A stretch of 64,000 bases of DNA from UBA966 sp046350355 (GTDB taxonomy: Bacteria; Planctomycetota; Phycisphaerae; Phycisphaerales; SM1A02), in the NCBI GenBank assembly GCA_046350355.1, contig JAXMAN010000003.1, positions 124,001 through 188,000 on the forward strand, in the 5' to 3' direction. Below, piece by piece: positions 24,148-31,659 of this stretch. The notes under the pieces are model-generated. The model made no database searches and was not told the origin of the DNA. It worked only from the letters and a program-made list of their open reading frames with translations. How positions within the stretch are numbered: the stretch's first letter is position 1; each line of letters opens with the position of its first letter. Position numbers and translations under genes: made by a program.

Positions 24148-24953
24148 ACACCCGAAGCCTCGTCCAGTCCCCGGCGTTCAACAACTTCATCATCGGCGTC
24201 ATCCTGGTGAACGCGGTCGTCATCGGCCTGAGCACCTACGTGACGGATCCGGCGGCGGTGCGCGCCATCTCGGGCATCGAGATCGCGTGCCTGGTGGTCT
24301 ACATCGTGGAGATCGCGCTGCGATTCACGGCGCGCGACTCCACGGCCGCGTACTTCAAGGACGGCTGGAACATCTTCGACATCGTGATCGTCGTCGCGGC
24401 GCTGATCCCGGCGGCCAACGGCATCGGGCCGGTGCTGCGCATCTTCCGCGTCTTTCGCGTGCTGCGGCTGGTGAAGACGATCCCGGAGCTGCGGCTGATC
24501 GTGACGGTCCTCATCCGCTCGGTCGCGAGCATGAAGTACGTCGCGCTCCTGGCGACGATCCTCTTCTACGTCTACGCGGTCATCGGCGTGAAGCTCTTCG
24601 GCGCCGCGGGGCATCCGATGCAGCCGTACTTCGCCAGCATCCACGAGGCGTGCTTCACGCTGTTCCGCATCCTGACCGGCGACGACTGGACGCAGATGCG
24701 CTACGAGCTCGCGCAGGCGGGGCAGCCGCTGGGCGCCTTCACCGCGTACCAGGTCTCGTGGATCGTCGTCGCGACCTTCCTGCTCGTGAACCTGATCGTC
24801 GGCGCCGTCATCAACAACTACCAGAAGGTGCAGGACATCGAGGAGCACCGCTCGCTCGCCCGCGACACCAGTGAACAGCGCATGCAGGACCTGGTCCGCG
24901 AGCTGGAGGCGATCCTCGCGGCGCGCGCGAAGGAGCCGACGGCGCGGGGCTAG
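24144..24953 (+). CDS. Voltage-gated cation channel (NaChBac-like fold) with calcium-channel-like selectivity filter
   Basis: The gene encodes 269 residues with six transmembrane segments. The S4 voltage sensor is clear: VLRIFRVFRVLRLVK has arginine or lysine at every third position. The pore loop reads ACFTLFRILTGDDWTQMRY; the filter TGDDW differs from the sodium-channel form TLESW and resembles the TGEDW of eukaryotic calcium channel domain II and the DDW of filters made calcium-selective. A C-terminal coiled coil (VQDIEEHRSLARDTSEQRMQ) follows S6, as in tetrameric bacterial channels. It is translationally coupled to the terC gene (ATGA) and therefore under the Mn riboswitch. Divalent-cation passage is inferred. 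Confidence 0.85.
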   Translation: MNTRSLVQSPAFNNFIIGVILVNAVVIGLSTYVTDPAAVRAISGIEIACLVVYIVEIALRFTARDSTAAYFKDGWNIFDIVIVVAALIPAANGIGPVLRIFRVFRVLRLVKTIPELRLIVTVLIRSVASMKYVALLATILFYVYAVIGVKLFGAAGHPMQPYFASIHEACFTLFRILTGDDWTQMRYELAQAGQPLGAFTAYQVSWIVVATFLLVNLIVGAVINNYQKVQDIEEHRSLARDTSEQRMQDLVRELEAILAARAKEPTARG

Positions 24954-25396
24954 GCGGACTTCCGCCCCTTGGGCGTCTCGAAGTCGACCGTCGTCCGAAG
25001 CTGGACCTGGAGCGCATCGAGCACGCGGGCTGCGCGCTCCAGCGTGATGCCGAAGTACTCGTTGCGCTCGTCGCGCGAGACCTGCGACTCGTGGACATCA
25101 AGGCGCTTGGCGAGCTCCCGCTGCGACAGGTTCTGCGCGATCCGCAGCGAGATCAGCAGGTGGCCGAATCCACGGAAGTTGCGGAGCTCCTCGAACTCGC
25201 GGCGCTTGAGCCGCTCGTAGCTCTCGACCTCCTCCCGAAGCTGCAGGTGGAACGACTCCATCGGATCCATGACGCGCTTGATCTCCTTCGCCCCCAGACC
25301 CGCGGCCTTGAGGCGCGCGCGGTGCTGGGCGAGGCGATCGCGCTCCTGCGCGAGCCGGCCCTGCGCCTCCTGGTACTCGGTGTCGTTGCGAATCAT
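24950..25396 (-). CDS. XRE-family helix-turn-helix protein
   Basis: The gene encodes 148 residues. A charged coiled-coil region (residues 1-70, for example LAQERDRLAQHRARLKAAGL) precedes a lambda-repressor-like HTH, LISLRIAQNLSQRELAKRLDVHESQVSRDERN, near residues 83-115. It follows the nucleotidyltransferase gene by two bases on the same strand, so the two are one operon. Such pairs often act as antitoxin and toxin, but here the NTase comes first. Its 3' end overlaps the channel gene by four bases on the other strand. Confidence 0.8.
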   Translation of the reverse strand: MIRNDTEYQEAQGRLAQERDRLAQHRARLKAAGLGAKEIKRVMDPMESFHLQLREEVESYERLKRREFEELRNFRGFGHLLISLRIAQNLSQRELAKRLDVHESQVSRDERNEYFGITLERAARVLDALQVQLRTTVDFETPKGRKSA

Positions 25397-25398
25397 GG

Positions 25399-25968
25399 TC
25401 AGTTCTCCTGGATCAGCTTCACGATCCCCCGCGGGGCGCCGTCGCGACGCGATCGGCGGAACGCGGCGGGAAACTCGAGTTCATGGCCGTGCTCGTCCCT
25501 GATCCCGCTCAGGAGTCCCGGCACATGCGGATAGAGCTCGACTCGATACGCATGCCACATGGGAAGCTGGCGCTTTGGGTAGCCGCGGCACGGGCGGCGC
25601 GACGCCGGATCCCAGGTCCCGATCTTGTGTGGGTCAAGGTCGTTCAGAGCGTCATGGAGCCGCCCGGTCTTCAGGTGGTCGAGATCGCACACGAAGTAGC
25701 CATCGATGTCGTTGGGATGAGCCTTGTCCTCGGCGAACGATCCATCCGCAAAGACCTCCGAGATGCCGACCTGCCAGAGCTGCCGCGTGAGCGTCTCCAG
25801 ATTGCCGACGAGATGCAGGCGCCAGTGAGCGTCCCAGTTCGGGCAGGCGCCTCGACCGCCCGGACCGAGGACGAGGATGGATTCCCTCAGCTCCGCGAAG
25901 GTGACCTCGTGGTCGCCAGACGGGAGCATTCCGCTGACATCGAAGGGCGGGATGGCGTTGTTGGTCAC
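25399..25968 (-). CDS. Nucleotidyltransferase-like protein (DUF6932-like)
   Basis: The gene encodes 189 residues starting with GTG at 25968. The motif ADGSFAEDKAHPNDIDGYF (residues 74-92) is the pol-beta nucleotidyltransferase signature: GS at 76-77 and the metal-binding pair D87 and D89. The rest (WQVGISEVFADGSF, YPKRQLPMWHAYRVELYPHVPG) matches what I recall of the DUF6932 family, found next to HTH genes. The third catalytic acidic residue may be the Glu in RVELYP. Proteins of this fold include MenA/AbiEii toxins and minimal NTase antitoxins. A toxin-antitoxin or immunity role with the downstream XRE gene is inferred. Confidence 0.72.
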   Translation of the reverse strand: MTNNAIPPFDVSGMLPSGDHEVTFAELRESILVLGPGGRGACPNWDAHWRLHLVGNLETLTRQLWQVGISEVFADGSFAEDKAHPNDIDGYFVCDLDHLKTGRLHDALNDLDPHKIGTWDPASRRPCRGYPKRQLPMWHAYRVELYPHVPGLLSGIRDEHGHELEFPAAFRRSRRDGAPRGIVKLIQEN

Positions 25969-25974
25969 TGGGGC

Positions 25975-26007
25975 CTCTGTATGACATCTTAGTAAAGTCA
26001 GACAGAG
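25975..26007 (-). promoter_or_regulatory. Long inverted repeat, operator of the NTase-XRE operon
   Basis: CTCTGTATGAC at 25975-25985 and GTCAGACAGAG at 25997-26007 are inverted repeats matching at 10 of 11 positions around an 11-base AT-rich spacer. The site ends 7 bases before the NTase start codon. It is a good candidate for binding by the XRE protein of the operon. The AT-rich spacer contrasts with the surrounding GC-rich DNA. Confidence 0.75.
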
Positions 26008-26050
26008 AAGGCAAGTATGCGGGCGGACCGACTTCGCTGATCGCCCGCGC

Positions 26051-28873
26051 CTACTTCCCCGGTTCCTTCGTCGGCGCCTTCGCCGCCAGCTCCTTCGCCC
26101 AGTTGAGGATCACGTGGATCACGGGCGGCTGCCGATCCCAGGCGGGACGCTCGATCATCAGGAAGCTCCCGTCGGGAAGGATGGAGAAGCCGCCGCGCCC
26201 GGCGCCGGTCTGGATGCTCAGCTTCGCCGCGTCGAAGAGCTTGCGCGGCGCGGCGACGGACGGCGCGCCGTCGGCCATCTCGACCGCCGCGGAGACCATG
26301 TTTCCCGCGAGGTCCAGGAAGAACACCGTCTTCCCATCGCGGGAGAAGCGGGGCGAGATGCCGCCGTTGGCGGAGACCTGGATGTCCGCGCCGCCCCGGT
26401 CGATCGGTCCAAGCGAGACCTCCGGCCGTCCCGATTCGTCCGAGACGTACGCGAGCAGCGTGCCGTCCGGCGACAGGGTCGGCTCATCTTCGCTGATCGG
26501 GCGATTGCGGACGGGGCGGAACTTCGCCGCCGCGTAGTCGTAGATGGCGATATCCGGCTTGCTGTCGATCTGGCTCCCGACCGCCTGGCCGAGGAGTCCA
26601 GTGCCATCGGGGAGTTCCTGCGAGGCCGCGAAGAACACCTCGGCCGCATCCGGGGTGCGCAGCAGCTCCGGCTCGCTCGGACCGCCGATGGTCCAGCGCG
26701 CGAGCGAGGGCTGTCCCTGCGGCGACACGTACTGCGCCACGATCGACTTGCCGTCCTTCGACCAGACCGGCGCATACATCTCGCCCGTGGAGCAGACCAG
26801 CGACATCGAGCGGCGCTCGAGGTCGAGCACCCACAGCTCGAGCTTGCTCCGCAGCGTCGTGACCGCCGCCTTGCGGCTGTCCGGCGAAAGCGTCGGCGAG
26901 CTGGCGTAGTTTTCGGTCGTCTCCATCAGCGGCGTGACCGTCCCGGCCGCGTCGACGCGGACCAGCCGCTTGTCGGATCCGAAGCGACCGCCAGGCACGT
27001 ACGCGAAGCTGCCACTGATCGATGCGCCGATGTAGGCCGAGTCGCCCCACTGGTCCGTGCGCACGCCCTGGAGCGCGACGACGGGGTCCCCGACCGTCGT
27101 GCCCGTCTTGGCGTCGAAGCCGATCGTCATGACCGTCGTGCCGCGCATGAAGGTCAGGCGGTTGTCGGCGATCAGCCGTGGCTCCGTGGCCGTGCGCAGC
27201 ACGGTGCGGAGCGAGCCATCCTTCAGCGAGACGGCCAGCACCTCGAAGCTCTCGGTGGTCGGGCCGTTCCACGAGCAGCAGAGGATGTAGTCCGCGCCCG
27301 GGATCGCCACGGGCACGTCGAAGCCGAGCACGGGCAGCCCGCCCTCGGGCGGCTTGGTCTGCGGGCCCACCGCGGCGATCTGCTGCGGCTTTCCACCTTC
27401 GGAGCGCACGCGCCAGAGTCCCGCGTTGCCGCCGCCCCACACGATGGTGCCGTCGTCGAGCCAGGCGAACGAGGAGGATTGCGTCACCTCGCAGATCGTC
27501 AGCGGTGGGCCACCCTGCGCAGGCACCTTGAAGAGCTTGCCTCTCGAGACGTAGCCGATCCACTTGCCGTCGGGCGAGAAGAAGGGCGTGATGCATCCTT
27601 CGGTCTCGGTCAGCACGCGCGAATCGCTCGCCGAGAACTCGCGGATGCAGAGGAAGGACTTGCTTCCGGAGTAGACGACGAAGGCGAGCCGGTCGCCGCC
27701 CGGTCCGATCGCGAGCCCGGTGCCGCTGCTGATGAAGGACGGAAGCGTGTAGCCGGTGGGCGGCTCCAGGGTGAAGCGCACGACCTGCTTGCCGGCGTCG
27801 AGCGTCGCGAGCCAGTCCTTCTCGCGCTTCAGCCCCTCCTGGGCCTGCAGGTACACGATCGCGGCCACCGCGGCCGCGACCACCGCCGCGCATGCGAGCG
27901 CCGCCGTGATCAGCTTCGGCCGGTCGCGCCAGGTGCGCGGCAACGCATTGCCGGAGTCCGCGGGATCCGCCGGCGACGCGATCGCGCGCTCGAGCTCCAG
28001 CCGCGCGTCGCCGATGTCCTGCAGGCGGTTGCGCCGCTCCTTCGCGAGGCAGTTGGCGAGCAGCTCGCGCACGCGACGCGGCGTGTGCGCGGGCAGCAGC
28101 GCGGGATCCGTCTCCTTGTGCAGCGTCGCGCCGATGGCGTCGGCGATCGTCTCGCCGCGGAAGGGCTGCGCGCCCGAGAGCATCTCGTAGAGCACGCAGC
28201 CGAAGGAGAAGACGTCCGAGCGCTTGTCGACGGTCCTGCCGCGCGCCTGTTCGGGCGACATGTAGCCCGCGGTGCCCATGATCGCGCCGGGAATCGTGGG
28301 CGAATGCACGGGTGCGGGCGAGGGCGAGGTCAGCGTCGGCAGCAGGCCCGCGCTCCCGGCGCCCCCGGCGCCCGCCGCGTCGCTCGACGATGCGCCAGCG
28401 ACCTCCGCCGCGCGCGCGAGGCCGAAATCGAGGACCTTCACCGCACCCTCGGCCGTGACCATGATGTTGCCGGGCTTGAGGTCGCGGTGGATCACGCCCT
28501 TCTCATGCGCGGCCTCGAGCGCCTCGGCGATCTGCTTCGCCATCGGCAGCGCTTCGGCGACAGGAATCGGTCCGCGCGCGAGCCGGTCCGCGAGCGTCTC
28601 GCCCTCGACGAACTCCAGCACCAGGTACTGGTGGCCGTCGGCCTCCTCGAGCCCGTAGATCGCGGCGATGCCGGAGTGATTGAGGGATGCGAGCACCTTC
28701 GCCTCGCGCTGGAAGCGGGCGAGGCGGTCGGGATCCGTCGCGAGATGGGCCGGCAGCGCCTTGATCGCGACGCGGCGGTCGAGCCGCGTGTCGCGCGCAA
28801 GAAAGACCTCCCCCATGCCCCCGCGGCCAAGTTCCCGTTCGATGCGGAAAGGTCCGATGACAGCAGGGGGCAT
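26051..28873 (-). CDS. PknB-type Ser/Thr protein kinase with transmembrane segment and extracytoplasmic beta-propeller
   Basis: The gene encodes 940 residues. The kinase domain is complete: glycine loop GRGGMGEVF at 16-24, Lys38 in VAIKAL, HRDLKPGN at 129-136, DFG at 149-151, and GYMSPEQARG. A single transmembrane segment lies near residues 318-342 (LITAALACAAVVAAAVAAIV). The remaining 600 residues show TolB/WD40-like blades such as ITPFFSPDGKWIGYVS, TLSPDGTLLAYVSDES and ISPRFSRDGKTVFF. This layout, common in planctomycetes and acidobacteria, suggests a sensor propeller outside and a kinase inside. Ligand and targets are unknown. It is a single gene. Confidence 0.92.
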   Translation of the reverse strand: MPPAVIGPFRIERELGRGGMGEVFLARDTRLDRRVAIKALPAHLATDPDRLARFQREAKVLASLNHSGIAAIYGLEEADGHQYLVLEFVEGETLADRLARGPIPVAEALPMAKQIAEALEAAHEKGVIHRDLKPGNIMVTAEGAVKVLDFGLARAAEVAGASSSDAAGAGGAGSAGLLPTLTSPSPAPVHSPTIPGAIMGTAGYMSPEQARGRTVDKRSDVFSFGCVLYEMLSGAQPFRGETIADAIGATLHKETDPALLPAHTPRRVRELLANCLAKERRNRLQDIGDARLELERAIASPADPADSGNALPRTWRDRPKLITAALACAAVVAAAVAAIVYLQAQEGLKREKDWLATLDAGKQVVRFTLEPPTGYTLPSFISSGTGLAIGPGGDRLAFVVYSGSKSFLCIREFSASDSRVLTETEGCITPFFSPDGKWIGYVSRGKLFKVPAQGGPPLTICEVTQSSSFAWLDDGTIVWGGGNAGLWRVRSEGGKPQQIAAVGPQTKPPEGGLPVLGFDVPVAIPGADYILCCSWNGPTTESFEVLAVSLKDGSLRTVLRTATEPRLIADNRLTFMRGTTVMTIGFDAKTGTTVGDPVVALQGVRTDQWGDSAYIGASISGSFAYVPGGRFGSDKRLVRVDAAGTVTPLMETTENYASSPTLSPDSRKAAVTTLRSKLELWVLDLERRSMSLVCSTGEMYAPVWSKDGKSIVAQYVSPQGQPSLARWTIGGPSEPELLRTPDAAEVFFAASQELPDGTGLLGQAVGSQIDSKPDIAIYDYAAAKFRPVRNRPISEDEPTLSPDGTLLAYVSDESGRPEVSLGPIDRGGADIQVSANGGISPRFSRDGKTVFFLDLAGNMVSAAVEMADGAPSVAAPRKLFDAAKLSIQTGAGRGGFSILPDGSFLMIERPAWDRQPPVIHVILNWAKELAAKAPTKEPGK

Positions 28874-28912
28874 TCGGCGGCGAGTGTACGGCTGGGGCTT
28901 GCGCCCCGCGCG

Positions 28913-29137
28913 TCAACGCGCCGCGGTCTTGCAGGTCGTCAGGCCAAGCGGGATGTACAGCGGGCACATCCCGAGCGCGGCGGTGAGCAGCATGACGACG
29001 CCGACCGCCGCGGCCACGATGCCCGCGACCGCGCCGCTGGTCACTTGAAGCTGTGTGAAGGCCAGGACCAGCGCCACGACGCCGACCAACGCCCGAAGGC
29101 CGCGGTCGACCGAACCGACATTCTTGCACAGTGCCAT
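28913..29137 (-). CDS. Small DUF2892-like membrane protein
   Basis: The gene encodes 74 residues from the ATG at 29137, which follows AGGAGA. MALCKNVGSVDRGLRALVGV and the ending GMCPLYIPLGLTTCKTAAR are the signature of DUF2892 (YgaP-type membrane domain): two transmembrane helices with CPLY and a C-terminal Cys. In other bacteria the domain is fused to or sits beside rhodanese domains, suggesting sulfur handling; no rhodanese gene is near here. Confidence 0.8.
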   Translation of the reverse strand: MALCKNVGSVDRGLRALVGVVALVLAFTQLQVTSGAVAGIVAAAVGVVMLLTAALGMCPLYIPLGLTTCKTAAR

Positions 29138-29274
29138 GAGGGGATCTCCTGAAGTCCGCCCACGCGCGGACGCTGCGCCGCCGCGGTGCGGCGGGGGGTG
29201 CAGGAGATTGGAGGCGGGTGGGGCGGGGGAGGTTCGCGGGGGATGCACGAAGTTTGCGCGCTCCGAGTCGATGC

Positions 29275-29577
29275 TCACTTCCGCTTGGCGCCGATTTGCT
29301 TGCGCAAGCCGGAAAGCACCTTTGAGGCGGGGACGGCAGGTTCGCCTCGGTCGATCGACGCGAGCCGCTCGCGGAGGATGCGTTCGGTCTCGAGTCCCTC
29401 GAGTGCGTGGAGCGCGTCGAGCAACCTCTGGTAGGCCTCCGCGTCCTGAATCACGACACAGGCCTTCCCATTGATCGTCAGAACCTCCGGCCGGCCGGTG
29501 GAGACGAGTCGTTCGATGTGCGCTTTGTGGTTTCGGAGAAAGCTCGTGAGGGAGTGAATGTCTGTGACCTGCACCAT
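29275..29577 (-). CDS. Phd/YefM-type antitoxin without adjacent toxin
   Basis: The gene encodes 100 residues. The N-terminal DNA-binding part is SLTSFLRNHKAHIERLVSTGRPEVLTINGKACVVIQDAEAY, as in Phd/YefM antitoxins, and the C-terminal region is a charged helix. No toxin gene follows on its strand; the DUF2892 gene is next. It diverges from a paralogous antitoxin-toxin pair at 29758, with which it shares STGRPEVLT and EAYQRLLDA. It may be an orphan left from a duplicated module or an antitoxin that cross-regulates the neighbouring pair. Confidence 0.8.
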   Translation of the reverse strand: MVQVTDIHSLTSFLRNHKAHIERLVSTGRPEVLTINGKACVVIQDAEAYQRLLDALHALEGLETERILRERLASIDRGEPAVPASKVLSGLRKQIGAKRK

Positions 29578-29723
29578 GGGCGACCTCAGCAGACCGGAAT
29601 CAGCGAATTCTATGACCGGACGAAACGACCTTTGGTCCTGCGCCTGCTGCTTGGATCCTCGGCCAGCCTGGAGGGAAACCCGTCTGAGGCCGCTTGCCTC
29701 CGACGCAAATACAGCCTATGTTT

Positions 29724-29740
29724 GAATTCGGATCGAATTC
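29724..29740 (+). promoter_or_regulatory. Palindromic operator of the Phd-ParE operon
   Basis: GAATTCG (29724-29730), GAT, CGAATTC (29734-29740) is a perfect inverted repeat 17 bases before the antitoxin start codon, in an AT-rich island. Binding by the Phd-type antitoxin is likely. Confidence 0.7.
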
Positions 29741-29757
29741 GAACCTTGGAGGATCCC

Positions 29758-30048
29758 ATGCACCGGGCTCAAGACACCTACTCGTTGACGGATTTCAAGC
29801 AGAATGCGCAAGAGCACCTTGAGCGCCTGCGGAGCACAGGCCGCCCCGAGGTTCTCACGGTGAACGGACGGGCGGAGGCGGTCCTGATGACGCCAGAAGC
29901 CTACGACCAACTCGTCGATGCTGCGCTCGGTGAGGTCAAGGCGAAGATTGCCGTTGGGCTTCGTCAGGCGCGTGCAGGCGAACTCATCGATGGAGCTCAG
30001 GCGCTCGCGACCCGCCGCGCGGCGCGGAAGCGGCGTGGGGCGCGATGA
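29758..30048 (+). CDS. Phd/YefM-type antitoxin
   Basis: The gene encodes 96 residues from the ATG at 29758, preceded by GGAGG. The N-terminal DNA-binding domain is YSLTDFKQNAQEHLERLRSTGRPEVLTVNGRAEAVLMTPEAY. The C-terminal half is a basic helix (ATRRAARKRRGAR) that would wrap the toxin. It overlaps the ParE-like toxin gene by four bases. Autoregulation through the palindrome upstream is inferred from the usual behaviour of the family. Confidence 0.9.
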   Translation: MHRAQDTYSLTDFKQNAQEHLERLRSTGRPEVLTVNGRAEAVLMTPEAYDQLVDAALGEVKAKIAVGLRQARAGELIDGAQALATRRAARKRRGAR

Positions 30049-30368
30049 GCGACTACCGACTCACTCATGCCGCGGACAAGGATATCGAGGAGATCTGGCG
30101 TCGCATCAGTACGGACAGCGGAAACGCGCGTGCCGATGCGTTCGAAGAGTCGCTCCACGAGGCGATGCAGAGACTCGGTGACGCGCCGCAGATCGGACAT
30201 CTGCGAGCGGACCTCGGGGACGAGCACCTGCGGGTGTGGCCAGTCGCAAAGACCCTCATCATCTACCGCCCTGAGCCGCAGCCCATTCAGATCATCCGTG
30301 TGCTCCATGGTGCGCGTGATGTTGGCGCGGTGATGGATACTCGCGATGATGCCGAACCCGGGAGTTGA
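30045..30368 (+). CDS. RelE/ParE-superfamily toxin
   Basis: The gene encodes 107 residues. The N-terminal strand and helices (YRLTHAADKDIEEIWRRIS) and the strand-rich C-terminal half (LRVWPVAKTLIIYRPEPQPIQIIRVLHGARDVGAVM) fit the RelE/ParE fold. The ParE-like form GARD near the end is conserved in this branch. ParE members poison gyrase, RelE members cleave mRNA on the ribosome; which applies here cannot be said. It is coupled by ATGA to the antitoxin gene. Confidence 0.9.
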   Translation: MSDYRLTHAADKDIEEIWRRISTDSGNARADAFEESLHEAMQRLGDAPQIGHLRADLGDEHLRVWPVAKTLIIYRPEPQPIQIIRVLHGARDVGAVMDTRDDAEPGS

Positions 30369-30378
30369 TTGCGCCGGC

Positions 30379-30885
30379 TCATCTCGCGGAAGAGACTCCC
30401 GCCAGCACCTCATCCAACCGCCGAAACCCCGCCTCCATGCTCTCAACGAGCCCGGTCGAGACCGCGGCGTCGCGCGCTTCCTTCGAGGCGTGCACCTGCG
30501 TGATGTGCAGCGTGGTGACGCCGCCCTGCTCGGTGAAGGCGTGCGTCTCGACCTGCACGCCGATCACGTCGCCGTTGCCCAGGACGAAATTCTCCGTGTG
30601 CGTGATGCGCTCGTTCGGCACCACCTCGGTGAAGACGCCGTAGAGGGCCATCGTCTGGTTGCCGCCCTCCTCGCCGCCGCGCCACACCAGGCGGAGTCCG
30701 CCCGCGGGACGCGGATCGCACTCGCAGACGGTCATCTCCCAGCCCGGCGGCGGCGTCATCCAGCGCCGCATGAGTTCCGGCGTGAGCATCGCGTCCCAGA
30801 CGCGCGCGCGCGGCGCGGCGAAGCGGCGCGTGAGCGAGATCGTGGTGTCGGACGGGGTGGAAACCTGGACGCCGGGGTGCTGCAT
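30379..30885 (-). CDS. SRPBCC-family protein (AHSA1/CalC type)
   Basis: The gene encodes 168 residues. TISLTRRFAAPRARVWDAMLTPELMRRWMTPPPGWEMTVCECD is closely similar to the protein at 21196-21684, including PPGW and the following TVCE/HVCE; both carry the motif for the AHSA1 subgroup. The start at 30885 was chosen by length; a later in-frame start is not better. It lies 32 bases behind the membrane protein gene on the same strand. Its ligand is unknown. Confidence 0.85.
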   Translation of the reverse strand: MQHPGVQVSTPSDTTISLTRRFAAPRARVWDAMLTPELMRRWMTPPPGWEMTVCECDPRPAGGLRLVWRGGEEGGNQTMALYGVFTEVVPNERITHTENFVLGNGDVIGVQVETHAFTEQGGVTTLHITQVHASKEARDAAVSTGLVESMEAGFRRLDEVLAGVSSAR

Positions 30886-30917
30886 GGTGATCCGTTCGAA
30901 GGTGTTGGAACGCGCGC

Positions 30918-31523
30918 TCACTTCGGCCAGAGCCACGCGAAGACGAGACCGGTGATGAGGCCGAAGGCGATCCCGTCGATCCAGTTCATGGCCATCGCGC
31001 GGCGCTTGGTCTGGAACCACAGGTCGTTGGGGAAGCTCGCGAAGCAGTAGGCCAGGATGCCCGCGGTGCCGAGCACCTGGAAGACCTTCCAGAAGAGCTC
31101 CGAGCGCGACATCGTCACGACGCCGGCGAGCGGTCCGGTGCCGTGGGGCAACGCGGCCCAGCCGAGGTACGCGATGACCGTGCTCGTCACCAGGTAGAAG
31201 GCGAAGGTCACCAGCATCGCGGTGCCCATGTTCATGGGCGCCCAGACGCGCAGCAGCCCCTGCGGCCGCGTGTCGTAGAGCTTGCGCAGCGCGTCCATCC
31301 GCTCCGAGCGCGGGAGGTTGTCGTGCTGGCAGAAGTCGGGAAAGCCGTAGTTGCCGGGCTGGATGCCCATTCGCACGACCGCGTCCATGAAGGCGCGCTC
31401 GTCGGGCAGGGGATCGCGGTCCTTCTTGTGGTGGCCGACCATCATCCACGCGATCGCGCTGAACAGCCAGACGCCGAACGCCGAGAGGAGGATCGGAAGC
31501 CACAGCTGGGTGATGAAGTCCAT
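30918..31523 (-). CDS. Conserved membrane protein of unknown function
   Basis: The gene encodes 201 residues and follows an AGGAG sequence. Four transmembrane segments are visible: WLPILLSAFGVWLFSAIAWMM, then a soluble loop with HHKKDRDPLPDERAFMDAV and NYGFPDFCQHDN, then AMLVTFAFYLVTSTVIAYL, LGTAGILAYCFASF and a last one ending in LVFAWLWPK. I do not recognise a named family, although proteins of this type occur in other planctomycetes. It probably forms an operon with the SRPBCC gene downstream and diverges from the arsenic operon. Confidence 0.7.
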   Translation of the reverse strand: MDFITQLWLPILLSAFGVWLFSAIAWMMVGHHKKDRDPLPDERAFMDAVVRMGIQPGNYGFPDFCQHDNLPRSERMDALRKLYDTRPQGLLRVWAPMNMGTAMLVTFAFYLVTSTVIAYLGWAALPHGTGPLAGVVTMSRSELFWKVFQVLGTAGILAYCFASFPNDLWFQTKRRAMAMNWIDGIAFGLITGLVFAWLWPK

Positions 31524-31612
31524 GAGGCGCTCCTGGGGTTCGTGGCTGACGGAACGGACGAGGCGGAAACGGGCCTGAAACTACCCCTTTCGCGGAATCG
31601 GGGCGCCGCCGC

Positions 31613-31659
31613 TTGACAGGAAGCCTTCCGCGGAGAATACTTGCAACATGACGCAAGTA
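31613..31659 (+). promoter_or_regulatory. Promoter and ArsR operator of the arsenic operon
   Basis: TTGACA at 31613-31618 is followed 17 bases later by AATACT (31636-31641). A perfect inverted repeat TACTTGC (31638-31644) and GCAAGTA (31653-31659) with an 8-base spacer overlaps the -10 box and the start codon at 31648. This is where ArsR would bind to repress the operon. The predicted transcription start coincides with the start codon. Confidence 0.85.

Noticed and set aside
29055..29474. Plus-strand frame across the small DUF2892 and antitoxin genes
   Set aside because: It is antisense to two recognisable small proteins and has no domain.
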